Source of the DNA: Odobenus rosmarus divergens
Taxonomy: Eukaryota > Chordata > Mammalia > Carnivora > Odobenidae
Assembly: GCF_000321225.1 (NCBI RefSeq)
Contig: NW_004450480.1
Coordinates: 669,689-733,688, forward strand
DNA length: 64,000 nucleotides
Reading direction: 5' to 3'
Part shown: piece by piece, positions 46,580-58,389 of the stretch
Layout: each line of letters opens with the position of its first letter
Position numbering within the stretch: the first letter of the stretch is position 1
Notes under the pieces: model-generated
What the model was told of the DNA's origin: nothing
The model's input: only the letters and a program-made list of their open reading frames with translations
Database searches by the model: none
Program-made: the position numbers and the translations under genes

Positions 46580-47494
46580 GCTTCTAGCCAAGATGGATTA
46601 ACAGGGACCGGATTTACCTTCTCACCAAATATAAACAAACAAAAAAAACTGTAACCAAAAAACTTAAAAAAAAACAGCCAATAACTATGAAACAAAATTT
46701 TCAAAACACTGAATAAAAGGCAACAAAGGACAGTGAACCCCGAATGAGGTGAACCCCATGACTGCCCCCACTTCCTGCCATGAGAATGTTTCTAGGCTGC
46801 GAAGGTGTTACACAGATGGAGCTTGGTGGACTCTCTGAGTTGAGGAGACAGAGTTGAGAGACTGGGGAGACCAAAATGGATAGAATTTGTAGAACAGAGT
46901 GCCAGAGAAAGGAGAGCTTCACAGAGAGAATCCTGAAGATATGCAGAATACTGATTATTGCATGCATGGAAAGAGACTGCCCAAGGCTGGGGAAAGAACT
47001 ATCCAAGAAGATGAAAGGGAAGAGTAGCTGGTCCTCACACAGAGCTGGTTCCCACAGAAAAAACTCATAATTCATGGGTCATTGAGTAGACTACTTAGGA
47101 AGGTCTTGCCCCAGTAATGGGGAATAATTAGTTCTACAGTGAGCACTGCTCTAGGTCAGCCTAACAAATCATAAAACTAAGACTTGAAAAAAGTCAAAAT
47201 GCATCTAAGTAATTAACTTTTATTCCAATACAACTGTCAAGAATATTTACAGGAATGTAAAAATATGCAGCACCCAAAAAGTTAAACATGTCCAGCATCC
47301 ATTCGAATATTATCAGGCATACAAAGTAGGCAGGAAAACATGACCCATAATCAGTCAAAACCTACCAGAACTGACACAGATATTAGAATAAGCAGAGAAA
47401 AGGCTTTGAAACAATTATTATAACTGTATCTCATATTTTCAAAAAAATTAAGTAGCCATACAGAAGATATAAAAATTATCCAAATCAAACTTCT

Positions 47495-47695
47495 TTTTTT
47501 AAATTATTTATTTATTTATTTTTAAAGATTTTATTTATTTATTTGACAGAGAGAGAGAGAGCACAGCAGAGGGAGAGGGAGAAGCAGGCTCCCTGCTGAG
47601 CAGGGAGCCCAACGTCGGGCTGGATCCCAGGACCCCGGAATCACGACTTGAGCCAAAGGCAGATGCTTAACTGACTGAGCCACCCAGGTGCCCCA
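47495..47695 (-). mobile_element. CAN-SINE in the L1, minus
   Basis: Full-length. The TSD CCAAATCAAACTTCT (one mismatch) lies at 47480-47494 and 47696-47710. Confidence 0.96.
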
Positions 47696-48296
47696 CCAAA
47701 TCAGACTTCTAAAGATAAAAACTCAATATACTGGATGAGACCAATGGCAGATTAGATTGCAAAAGAAAAGACATAAACTGAAGACAGAGCAATAGAAACT
47801 ATCCAAAATGAAGCATACACATAAAAATAACTAAATGAAAAGAAGAGAGTATGACTGGGCTCTGGGATAACTTCAGATTGCCCAGTATATGTGCAATTGG
47901 AGTTTGCAAAGGAGGTATGGTGGGAATAGGAAAAAATATTTGAAGATAAAATGGCTGAGGTATTTCAAAACTGATGAAAATCATAAACTCACAAGCCCAA
48001 GATGCTCAATAAATACCAAAAAAGAAGAAACATGAAGAAAACTATACCATAGCACCTCATAATCAAAAGCATTGATAAAAAGAAAATCTTAAAAGCAGGC
48101 AGAAATACCAAGTGCTTACACAAAAACAACAATGTTGTATGCATCTATAACATATCAAAAAGTAAAATATATGGCACTGACAGCATAAAGGCTGATGGGG
48201 GGAGAGAGAAATATACTATTGTAAGGTTCTTGTACTACATTTGAAATGGTATTATGTCACTTGAAGGGAGACGTAATAAGTTAAAGATGTATACCA

Positions 48297-48688
48297 CAGG
48301 GGCAACTGGGTGGCTTTTCTTCTTTTTTTTTTAGGTTTTATTTATTCATTTTTGAGAGAGAGAGAAAGCGAGAGTGCACACACAAGCAGGGGAGCAACAG
48401 AGGGAGAAGCAGGCTCCCCACTGAGCAAGGAGCCCAATGCGGGACTTGATCCCAGGATCCTGGGATCATGACCTGAGCCAAAGGCAGATGCTTAACTGAC
48501 TGAGCCACCCAGGCACCCCTAAGCTTCAGACTCTTGATTTCAGCTCAGGTCATGATCTCAGGGTCATGGAGTTGAGCCCCGTGTCAGGCTCTGCCCTCAG
48601 TGGAGAGTCAGCTTGAGGTTCTCTCTTTCCCTCTGCTTCTGCCCCCACCGTGCACCCCCCAAAATAATAAATAAATAAATCTTAAAAA
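48297..48688 (+). mobile_element. CAN-SINE in the L1, plus, split by a second SINE
   Basis: Head GGGGCAACTGGGTGGCT (48299-48315) resumes at about 48520 as TAAGCTTCAGACTCTTGATT and runs to AAATAAATAAATCTT. The TSD AAAGATGTATACCA (one mismatch) lies at 48283-48296 and 48689-48702. Confidence 0.9.
48316..48519 (-). mobile_element. CAN-SINE nested in another CAN-SINE, minus
   Basis: T-rich tail, GA stretch, body with CCAGGATCCTGGGATCATGA and reverse head CCACCCAGGCACCCC. No TSD is visible, and about 10 bp of the host SINE (CAGTCGGT region) is missing at the junction. Confidence 0.93.
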
Positions 48689-49499
48689 AAAGATGTATAC
48701 TATAAACCCTAAAGCAACCATGGAAATAACAAGACAAAGAGTTATAGCTGATAATCCAACAAAAGAGGTAAAATGGAATCATACAATGCACAATAAATCC
48801 AAAAGAAGGCAGAGAAAGGAAAAAATAACAGATGGGACAAACAGAAAACAAATAGGAAGATGATAGATTTAAACTTAACCCATGCCAAAAATCACACTAA
48901 TGTAGATAGTATATATATAACCAGTTAAAATACAGAGATTGCCAAAATGCATTAAAAAATCAAGATGCAATTATATGTTGTCTACAAAAAATGCACTTCA
49001 AATATACAAATAGTTTAAAAGGATGAGAAAAGATTTACCATGATAACACTAATAGAAGAAACTTGAAGTGATTATATTAATATCAAACAAAGCAGACTTT
49101 GGGAGAAAGAATATTACCAAGATAAAGAGGATCATTTCATAATGATAATCAAGAGGACAGCAATTCTAAGTCTTTATGCCCTAATAACAGAGCTTTGAAA
49201 TGCATGAAACAAGACCGATATTTTAATTAGGTCAACTTGCAAAAAGAAATAGAAACGTCCATAGTAATAGCTAGAGATTTCAGTACCCCTCTGTCAATAC
49301 CTGATACAAGAAATAAACAATCAGCAAGATACAGTTGACTTGAACAATACTACCAACCAAGTCTACCTAATTAAAACTATGGCATATTCTGGGTCATGAA
49401 ACAAGTCTCAATAAATTAAAAAGGATTTAATTCATATAAAGTGTGTTCTCTGACTATAGTGGGATTAAATTAGAAATAAATTTAAAAAATGGCTAAGAT

Positions 49500-49670
49500 A
49501 GGGGCGCCTGGGTAGCTCAGGCAGTTAAGTGTCTGACTTTGGCTCAGGTCATGATCTCAGGGTCCTAGGACCGAGCCCCCCATCCAGTGAGGGTCCCTGC
49601 TCAGCAGGGAGTCTGCTTCTCTCTCTCCCATTCATGCTCTCTCTCTCTTTAAGAAATAAATAAAATCCTA
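49500..49670 (+). mobile_element. CAN-SINE in the L1, plus
   Basis: Head GGGGCGCCTGGGTAGCTCAG to tail AAATAAATAAAATCC. AAAAAATGGCTA occurs at 49484-49495 and 49671-49682, but the left copy is 4-5 bp away from the SINE start. Confidence 0.93.
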
Positions 49671-51708
49671 AAAAAATGGCTATTTCCAAAATTGATGAAA
49701 ACTATAAACCCACAAGTCCAAAATGCTCAATAAACACCAATCATAAGAACCATAAAGAAAGCTATACCAACACACCTCGTAATCAAAAGCAGTGATAAAA
49801 TTCACAGAACATTCCACACAGGGATAGCAGAATACACATTCTTCCCAATTGTGCATGGATCATTTACCAAGATGGAACATATTCTGGGCCATAAAACAAG
49901 TCTCAATAAATTTAAAAGAATTTAATTCCTACAAAGTGTGTTCTCTGACCACAGTGGAATTATATTAGAAATAAATAACAGAGAGAGTCCTAAAAAATCC
50001 CCCAAATATTTGGAAACCAAACTGCACTCTTCTAAATAACCAGAGGCCATTGAAGATATAAGAAAGAGGAATTTGGAAATCTTTTGAAGTAAATAAAAAT
50101 GAAAACACAACATATGAGAATTTGTGGGATACTACAAAATCAGTACTTAGGGGGAAATTTTATATACTAAATGCCTGTATTAGAAAAGAACATCTTTAAA
50201 CAGTGATCTCAGCTTCTACCTTAAGGAACTAGAATAAGAAGAACAAATGAAGCCCGAAGAAAAAGGAAGAAAGTAAATAATAAAGTTAAAAGGTAAAGAT
50301 AATAAAGATCATAGCAGAAGTCAATGAGATAGAAACCAGAAAGACAACAGAGAAAATCACTGAAACCAAAAGCTAGTCCTTTGAGAAACTCAAGAGAGAT
50401 CAACTTTTAGCCAGACTAATTAGAAAAAAAAAGAGAAAGGCACCAATTATTAATAACAGGATCAAAAGAGGTAACAGCACTCTAGACCACATGTTAAGAG
50501 GGCGATAAGGAAATATTTTGAACAACTATGTCTACAAATTTGACAACTAATAAAAAAGCAGGCAGGGTAGAAAGGAAGAATTAAAACTATTAGCAGATGC
50601 CACAAACATCTATAAAGAAAATCCGGTAGAATCTACAAAGAAGCTACCAAAAATGATAAGTGAGTTTAGGAAGGTTGCAGAATTCAAGAGCAATATACAA
50701 AAATCAATTGTATTTCTATATACTATTAATGAACTCTCAGAAATTGAAATAGAAAGATACCATTCACAATTGTATCAAATAATAGGGAAGATTTAAGGAC
50801 AAATCTGACAAAAGACCTGTATGCTGAAAACTATAAATACTGCTGAGAGAAATTAAAGATGACTGAAATAAATGGAGATTATACCTTGTGTCCTGGGTCT
50901 GATGACTCCATACTGCTAGGTTGTCAATTCTTTCTACATTGGTCTATAGATTCAGTGCAATCCTAAGGAAAATCTCATCAGGTGTTTTTCTGTTTTGTTT
51001 TATTTTGTTCTTTTTTTTTTTAAATTAACAAGTTGATTCTAAAATTTATACGGAAATGCAAGAAAACAGAATAAAACAATGTTGAAAAAGAACAATGCTA
51101 GAGTTTGTTCTGATTTCAAGACATATATTCTAAAGCTATAGTAATCAAAACAGTATGTTATTGGCAAAAAGGCTGACAAATAGATCAATGAAACAAAATA
51201 CAGAGTCCAGAAATAAACTCATGCATATATGAACAACTGATTTTTGGTGAAAACCACTTTGGAAAACAGTTTGGCAGTACCTTAAAAAATTAAACATATC
51301 TACCATATGATCCAGCCATTCTGCTCCCAGGTATTTACTCAAGAAAAAAGAAAGTATGTGTATATACAATGACTTGTACATGAATGTTCATTGCATTTGT
51401 ATTTGTAATAGTCCCCAAACTGGTACAAACCAACTGTCCATCAACAGGTGAATGGATCATTTTGCAACATATACGTGTATCAAATCATCCTTTTGTACTC
51501 CTTAAATTTATAGAGTGTTATATGTCAATTATATCTCAGTAAACCTCGAAAAAAATGGGGAAAAAACCCACAGGGGAATTGAAAAGTAATTTAAGGCACA
51601 TCCATACAATGGAATACTTTAGCAATAAAAAGGAATGGGCTACTGATAAACGCAACAACACAGATGAATCTCAAAATAATTATGCTCATTGAAAGAAGAC
51701 AAAAAGAT

Positions 51709-51893
51709 GGGGCGCCTGGGTGGCTCAGTCGGTTAAGCATCTGCCTTTGGCTCAGGTCAGGACCAATCCTGGGGTCCTGGGATTGAGCTCCCTGCTCAGC
51801 AGGGTGTCTGCTTCTCCTTCTCCCTCTGCCCCTTCCCCCGCCCCCCAACTCATGCTCTCTCTCTCTAATAAATAAATAAAATCTTAAAAAAAG
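51709..51893 (+). mobile_element. CAN-SINE in the L1, plus
   Basis: Clean head GGGGCGCCTGGGTGGCTCAG with a deletion in the GAGCCCCGCATCGGG region. An 18-bp TSD with two mismatches lies at 51691-51708 (GAAAGAAGACAAAAAGAT) and 51894-51911. Confidence 0.95.
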
Positions 51894-52071
51894 GAAAGAA
51901 AACAAAAACATCATCTACTATATGATTCTACCTATATACAACTCTAGAAAATGTAAACTGCTCCATTGTGAGAAAAAGCAGATGTGCAGTTGCTGGGTAT
52001 ATTCACTATCTTGATTTTGGTGATCATTTCATGGCTACTATATGTTAAAACTTACAAAACTGTACACTTTA

Positions 52072-52269
52072 TTTTTTTTTAAAGATTTTATTTATTTATT
52101 TGAGAGAGAGAGAGAATGAGAGATAGAGAGCATGAGAGGGAAGAGGGTCAGAGGGAGAAGCAGACTCACTGCTGAGCAGGGAGCCCGATGCGGGACTCGA
52201 TCCCGGGACTCCAGGATCATGACCTGAGCCGAAGGCAGTTGCTTAACCAACTGAGCCACCCAGGCGCCC
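52072..52269 (-). mobile_element. CAN-SINE in the L1 3' end, minus
   Basis: Full-length with reverse head CCACCCAGGCGCCC. A perfect 16-bp TSD, AAAACTGTACACTTTA, lies at 52056-52071 and 52270-52285. Confidence 0.97.
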
Positions 52270-52330
52270 AAAACTGTACACTTTAAACATGTATAGTCAA
52301 TTATTTCTCAATATAGCTGTTTAAAAAAAT

Positions 52331-53324
52331 CCAACAAAAACTCTGCCCGGTCTGAGTCTTTAATCAATTAATTCTATGTGTGTGTGTGTGTGTGTGCGCA
52401 GTGAGCCACCCTTAATATTTTGGGGGCCTAAGGGAAATATACCAATGTAAGTTCCCTAACCCATATATAGTCTGCCCCCCTTATCTTTCTAGGCCAGGCA
52501 ATGCTGGGCACCCCTCAGATTTGGGGTGATGTATCTGGACAGAAGGGGCTCCCACTGGCCCTGGAAGTGGGCATGGGCTCTGAGATCCTGAATACTGAGA
52601 CTATAACCTAGAATGGAGAAGTTTGTTCCAGATGAACATATCTAGGTTCGCAGACTCCCTGCCTTGGCCAAGGTGTGGTTTGAGGAGGCCAGAGGAGAGG
52701 ACCTTGAACGCAATGATAGTCTGCAAGGAGATAAGATCAAAATTGAGAATGCTTTATAGCAATCTGACATCCGGGCATGGGATCATTTCTTCAGCAGTTC
52801 ATGTTTACTGTATGTTACAAAAGCAGTGTGTCCTCCAAAGATTGGATACAAATAAAAAACAATAAAGCAGAAAAACCTGTCCCTCACCACAGATAACTGA
52901 GACACTGCTTTAAAACATGTGGCTCTGGGCAGAGGCCCGTAAATAAGATTGGTTTTGAATTATGAGAGATGTAGGACATACTCTATGAAACAAGATTTCC
53001 AGTATGACTTTTTTTGAGGTTTCAATCACAATCTGACTAATCCATCTTTGTGTCTTTCTGGAATATTCTGTGTGGAGTACGAGCTGCCTTTAAGGCCATG
53101 GTAATTGTCTGTGAGCATGAGTTCCCTGCAGATGGCTGTCTTTCTCACTCAGAATTTGAGAAGAGCTGCCTTTCATTTAAATTTATTTGTATTTTTTTAT
53201 GGCAGTGGGAAAGATTATGGCCATTTTTCTTTGTTTGAACATGAAAAGCTAGGCAATACCATTGTCCCCCCTGCTCCAGTCCGTCTGGAGTCATTCACTG
53301 AATATAACAAATGGGGCATCTTAC
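52331..53324. other. Intronic sequence downstream of the 85-nt exon
   Basis: (TG)n at about 52378-52398. Otherwise unique-looking with no repeat recognised. Confidence 0.5.
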
Positions 53325-53409
53325 CTTGTGCACACAGGACTTTGCGTTCAGGAAAAACAGCTCCACCGTGGTTTTATCCTTTAAAAACGATATGCTCTCA
53401 ATGTAAAAC
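53325..53409 (-). CDS. FRMD4B: FRMD4B internal coding exon, 85 nt (start of FERM F2 lobe)
   Basis: On the minus strand an acceptor (CTATTTTTCAG) precedes the exon and a donor (CACAAG|GTAAGA) follows it. After one base that completes a split codon, 28 codons are open. They begin FYIESISFLKDKTTVELFF and end NAKSCVHK. This matches FRMD4-family FERM proteins at the F1-to-F2 junction, where protein 4.1 has the FYPPDP segment. FRMD4B (GRSP1) is known as a scaffold that binds cytohesin-3/GRP1 and acts at cell junctions. The exon enters after two bases of a codon and ends on a codon boundary, so it joins the 57-nt exon at 24388-24444 without a phase problem. The preceding exon was not found and probably lies beyond the window's right end. 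FRMD4B is preferred over FRMD4A because the next exon discriminates between them. Confidence 0.96.
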
Positions 53410-54689
53410 CTGAAAAATAGTACAGAAGTTGGTTTCTTCAGATTTCTTTCCCTCTCTCAGCATGATGTCATGTCCTCATTTAGCTTCCCCCAAAACAGAA
53501 CGGTTGTGCTTTTTTTTTCCTCTTAAAAGAAATCTGTAATACATATGTATGTCTACATACATGTACATATAATGCATATGAATGTAGACATGTATGCAGA
53601 TAAAATCTCTGAACATAAAGTTTTTGTGTCTTGGACAGTGAATTCAAGAGGAATCCAAAATGGTATCCAACTGCAAACCCGGCTTTATCTGTGTTGATCA
53701 TTCTTGAACACAAGCGTTCTGGGGGCTCCTAATACCTCAGACAGCTTCAAAACAAAGCCCAGGCAAAAGCAGAAGTAGAAAGTAGAAGCTGACTGAGTTA
53801 AGAACTATATAATGCAACACTCATGTCTGCTCTGGTTTTCAGACTTGAGGTGGGTGTGAGGGTGCGAGGGCCCCAGGCCCACCTTGCCTGCATCCACCAG
53901 GCAAATTTCAATCACACCCTGCTCCTTCCCGGTCATCCTTCCAGGCCAGGGTTTTCTCTTGGCTGGAAGCCAGGCCCTCAGTAGCACTTAACCTTGGACT
54001 TTTTGTCATGCAAATCAGAGTATTCCAGGCCTCTCCCCACCCCCTTTCCTGGGCTTTAGTCCACGCTCTAAGGAGAGCTCCAGACAGCCCCTTGTAAGGA
54101 GGGGAGGGGAGTCCTTCACAATTCTGTCTTTTTTCAAAATCTCCTAATGATGAGGCTGGCCAGTGAACGCTAAGCTCTGGGTGGGTGAGCGGGCCAGCCA
54201 GAGGCACAGAAGTTTTTCTCAAGTTTGGAGCCTTGCTTGATGAATAATGCATGAAGAGACCTAATGCCCCAAGACAGCTCACAGCTCAGCTCCTGGAAGA
54301 GAAACTTGCTCTCTGATTGGTGAGAGTTAAGATGAACCAGGGCTAAAGTGGCTTGGGGAGCCTGACCTTAGCTCTGCACCATCATGACAGGCGGTGGGCA
54401 TCTGTTCTCAACTCCCTTCCCTCCAACAAGGACAGAATGTTGGATAAATAAATGAAACTGAAAAGGACCATGGATGATTTTATCACGGAGATGGCAAAAG
54501 CATTTGAAAAATTTCACCTCTAATGTTGAATCATCAAGGGGAGTTCCAGAAAGAGAATAAATCCTTTATATTTTTCCTTACAAGGGTTTATCTCATAAGT
54601 GAGATTGATGAGGACTGAAGACGGCTGGTTTGTGAGAAAGGAAAGTGAAGGACTCAGACAGGGAGGAGAATGTGGGCCTGCGGGGAAAC
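53410..54689. other. Intronic sequence upstream of the 85-nt exon
   Basis: Palindromic ATGTATGT/ACATACAT stretches near 53540-53595. The 124-aa minus ORF at 53908-54282 has no recognised family. Confidence 0.5.
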
Positions 54690-54890
54690 AGGCTTCGGAA
54701 TCAGAAAGATGGAGATAGGGACGCCCTCCTCCAGCCTTTATTAGCTGTGTGGCCTTGGGCAAGTTCATGGGCTTCTTTGTGTCTCTTCTAAAATGGGTGT
54801 CATGATTGCACTCAGCTCACGGTTTGGCGGGGGGAGGGCTCTTGAAAGGATTAAAGGAAGTAATATATAGGAAACAATAAATATTAACAA
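54690..54890 (+). repeat. MIR relic
   Basis: CCTTTATTAGCTGTGTGGCC, TTGGGCAAGTTCATGGGCTT and GAAAGGATTAAAGGAAGTAA match MIR. Confidence 0.8.
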
Positions 54891-54977
54891 TTGTTAATAA
54901 AAACCCATTCTCTGGAATGTCGTGCTTTGTGGCCTAGGGGAAGTGACTCCAACTTTGAGTCTAAGATCCCAGCCTTC

Positions 54978-54995
54978 CAGCAGCAGCAGCAGCAG
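54978..54995 (+). repeat. (CAG)6 run
   Basis: Six CAG units in intronic context. On the FRMD4B sense strand it reads CTG. Confidence 0.9.
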
Positions 54996-55364
54996 TGAGC
55001 CTCAGGGGCCCCCTGGCTTTGTGTCGCTCAGCGCACTCCCTTGCTTCTCTGCCCTCAGCTCCTTCGGCTGACTTGCCCTTCTTCCTCCGACTGGTGGCTT
55101 CGGCTTAGTGCCTCCCTCTCTCTCACTCCCTCTGAGGGTCCCAGGTGCTCGGTTGGGCCACTGCTTATCCCACATAAGGAGCCTCTCTGGGGTGGAGCGC
55201 TCTTCTTGCCAGGCCAGTTAACTCAATGGCTGCATCCTGAAGGACCTTCCAGTTCAACTAGGTGGTGGTGGTGGCAGTTGCCTGCTCTTTGCTGCTACAG
55301 GTACTTTATCCCTGTCAACTGAGGGGCAGGTTTCCTGAAAGGGGCAGCCGCAGTGTGCCAGCTA

Positions 55365-55620
55365 CGATCTCCTGAGCTCCTGCTTACGGCAAGCCAGACG
55401 CTAAGCGCCTTCCATGTGTTGTCTCATTTCACTCGCAACAATCGTTTCACTTAATCTTCAGTACAACCAGACGCCACAGGTAGCGACTTATGAACCCATT
55501 TTACAGATGAGGAAACGGAGAGGTGGAGGTGTCCCTAAGTCATCTGCTCTAAGCCGTACAGGCAGGAAGTGGGGGAACCATGATTCGAACTAAGGCGGGT
55601 CAGACTTCAAAGTTCCCTTT
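55365..55620 (+). repeat. MIR relic, nearly complete
   Basis: CCCATTTTACAGATGAGGAAAC, GAACCATGATTCGAACTAAG and TTAATCTTCAGTACAACC in order. Confidence 0.88.
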
Positions 55621-58189
55621 CCAAACCCATGTGATAGAATGCTTTCCTACAATAACAATCACAATGAAACGTAACATGCACACAATGCCATGGGGCCCGA
55701 AGGAGGGATGCACTGAACTAGGCTTATGAATCAAGAGGGAGAAGGCTGCCAAGCTGAAATCCATAGCACTAAGTGACATAGGACACGAAATGTCCCCTTG
55801 GACAACTGGGCCGAGTCTTAAAGAATGCACGAGTTCACCAGGTAGCCAAGGGAGGGAAGACCCTTCCAGGGAGAGGACATATTAGCCAGACCAGTCCTCT
55901 TGCTAATCTTCAAGAATTTAAGAACCCACATGCAGGGGGCTGGGTGGCTCAGCTCCAAATCAGCTTGTGGCTTGCTCAGCTCGGAACAGATAGCTTTGTA
56001 CCAGAAACTGGGTTCCCCTTGTTTCTGAAGCCCAAGCCCCTGACTATACCTTCGTTCTAGTAAACAGGTCCCTATCTTGTTTCCCACCACTTTCTGGCGA
56101 CCTGCCCTGTTGCCTTCTACCTTTCTTCTTCGGCATCTGATTACCTGTTCTCTCAATTCAGAATCCTCTCTCTCCCTCAAGGGGGCCATTGTAATGACTT
56201 CATATTTATGGAGTGTATGAAAAGTGCGTATCGTCCTTTGGGAGAATGACTCCCCAGGCACACCTATCAACATGTATCATGAAGTGAAAACAGAATCTAG
56301 GGCTTCTTAATGAAATAAAACGAACTCTCCCAGACTCATAAAATAAAGACCTTTTGTTTCAGCCCCCTTTTTGGTAAAAGGATACTGTTTCCTTTCTGCA
56401 TGCTTACTGTGAGTGATTTCACCAAGTTTTTGTGAAGCTGAAGCCCCCGGTTCAATTTCTAGCCCTGAAATGAGCTCAAGCTTTTGGATTAGGCATATGT
56501 TTGAGAGACAAATCTCATTACAGCTGAGTGAGTACAGTTTCTTGAGAAGAGAGTTTGCTTGGAGAGGTTTTCCTCTAATTTGTGTGCTCCCCCCACTGGC
56601 TGTCTTTGTTCCTTCCTGACCGGACGGGCGGTCACCTAACCATTTAGCAACGATACCAGAACATCCAACTTCAGTGATGTGACTGGGGAGGAGGTGGGCC
56701 TCTCGGCCCAGTGACAGCACAGGTGTGTCAAAAAGCAGAACACGGGAGTTGTTTGGAATGGGCTGTTCTTCAACAGTCACTTATGTGTAGGTGGCCAATA
56801 TTTTCTTCTTGGGGCATTTATTCATTGTGATCAAAAGTCAACACCATGGAGTTGGGGAGATAGCCTCATCCTGGGGCCTTGAGCTGGCCGTCTGGCTGCT
56901 CAGTGCTCCCCTGCTTCACCTGCCCCACATCCCAGAGCCATGAGATGTTTTAAATGTGCTCAACATAGTGGGTGGCACGCAGCTCAGCTGCCAATGGGTG
57001 GCGGGCATTATTACTAGATTCTTCTTCTTCTATAGATGGCACTATAATAAAAGGCATTGACTGAGCCGGGAAGCTTTAAAACTTCCTAAGATCTTTCTCT
57101 CAAGGACACAAAATGCTCCCCAAGTGTCCATTTTGACCCAGATAGGAGAATGCCATGAAACAAAGTCTTTCTGACCAGTTATGACTTGTTCTCTGCCAAC
57201 TGAGCATATTTAGTTTTCCAGGGCCTTCCTTATGTCTTCGTGATATCTTCAAAGCCGGGGAATCGGGCAAGAATTGCTCAATGACTTCGCATTCTGAGCA
57301 ATGCTGAGCTTGTGAGTGGAGTCCAGCGAGGGCCTCCTTCTGGGTTTCGGTCAGTCATTGCGGGTAATTTCTGGCACTCACCACAGCCGTGGGCCCAAGG
57401 AGATTCCTATCAGATCTCAGGCCACATTCTGAGCAGGGAGATCTCTGCTCATTGCTTGTAATGACCTGGCTACCTCATCGTCTCACTTTATGATGCATGC
57501 AGAAGCCAGCAGTGTAATTGAAGTATATTGTACTTTCTCTAAGCTATTATGCAGGGCTCGTGGGAGTCCCAGATGCTCCTTTCATCTCTGGGAGGGGTGC
57601 AGTCTGACAGAATTCCCCAAGGAAAGCACAATTTGCTTCCACTATGTCCTCCCCCGCCAAAAGATGCTCCCTCACTTCCAAATTTCCAGGCATCTCTAGG
57701 AGAACCAGCGAGGGCCCTCCAGATAAGCCTGTAGGAACCTGGCCTGTTGCTCACTGCCACGGTGTGGCTCTTTCTGAGTTCCCCGGGGAAGGGCTGGAGG
57801 CCCAGGAGGGTAAGGGCCTTGCTGTGACCTGTCCGAAAGGGGTCCAAGGAAGTCTTCTGCCCCAGGCAACCCATAATTATCCAAGTGTTGCTTCTTCCCT
57901 TCCAAACTGCAAAACAGCCTGTTCCTGCCCTCCACAAGCAAAGTAGGGATGCAGGCTTTGAGAAGAAGGCAGGAAGGGAGTAAGGAGAAGGAAGATGGGG
58001 GCAGGGGGATGGCCAGCACTGTGAATGACAAAGACAAACGATGAGATCTTCCACCCAGGGCAAACGTGAATGGGTCTGACTTAAGCCAGACCGTCCCAAA
58101 CCTTCCACATTTGAAGACCGTATATCATGTTACAGAACTTTTTTTTTAACCGTTCCATATGTGATTAAGGCAGTCTCTGTCATTTATAT
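55621..58189. other. Intronic sequence with long minus-strand ORFs
   Basis: Minus-strand ORFs of 151 aa (55818-56273), 157 aa (56307-56780) and 189 aa (57539-58108) are the longest in the window. I recognise no domain, and composition and context look non-coding. No repeat assigned. Confidence 0.45.
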
Positions 58190-58350
58190 CATAATAATCG
58201 TTAACATTTACTGAGAGTCTACATGATATGTTCTTACAGGTTTAATCCTCCAACAAGGTCCATTTTGCACATGAGGGAAATAAGCCACAGAGCAAATAAA
58301 TGGAAGAACTGGGATTCAAATCCAGGAGCGATGCTAAAGCACCCATTCTC
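58190..58350 (+). repeat. MIR relic
   Basis: CATTTACTGAGAGTCTACAT, GTCCATTTTGCACATGAGGG and ACTGGGATTCAAATCCAGGA match MIR. Confidence 0.82.
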
Positions 58351-58389
58351 GGTGGGCAGAGTGGGGCGCATTGGGCAATATGGAAGACA

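Larger units (their letters stand above)
46580..52330 (+). mobile_element. Old, nearly full-length L1 broken by SINEs
   Basis: A continuous run of L1-type text in one orientation. A 5' region (GGATTAACAGGGACCGG, CAGCCAATAACTATG) leads to ORF1/ORF2-region text (AAGCAGACTTTGGGAGAAAG, GAATTATATTAGAAATAAAT, AAGATACCATTCACAATTGT, GGCATATTCTGGGTCATGAA, ATAGTAATCAAAACAGTATG). A 3' end follows (CCATACAATGGAATACTTTA, CATTTCATGGCTACTATATG, AAACTGTACACTTTAAACAT). All frames are shattered, so it is inactive. At least six CAN-SINE pieces lie in it. Some blocks occur twice, so a second L1 copy or a local duplication is included. Confidence 0.75.
24445..53324 (-). other. FRMD4B: FRMD4B intron, 28.9 kb
   Basis: The intron is bounded by the donor of the 85-nt exon and the acceptor of the 57-nt exon. 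I looked on the minus strand for further FERM-like exons and found none. Repeats inside it are listed separately. Confidence 0.9.

Noticed and set aside
55930..55955. Possible CAN-SINE head (GGGGGCTGGGTGGCTCAGC)
   Set aside because: Only about 20 bp match, and no body, tail or TSD follows.
57539..58108. 189-aa minus-strand ORF as a gene
   Set aside because: No recognisable domain, overlapping ORFs of similar length in other frames, and no splice or promoter context. A plain open stretch in GC-richer intron.
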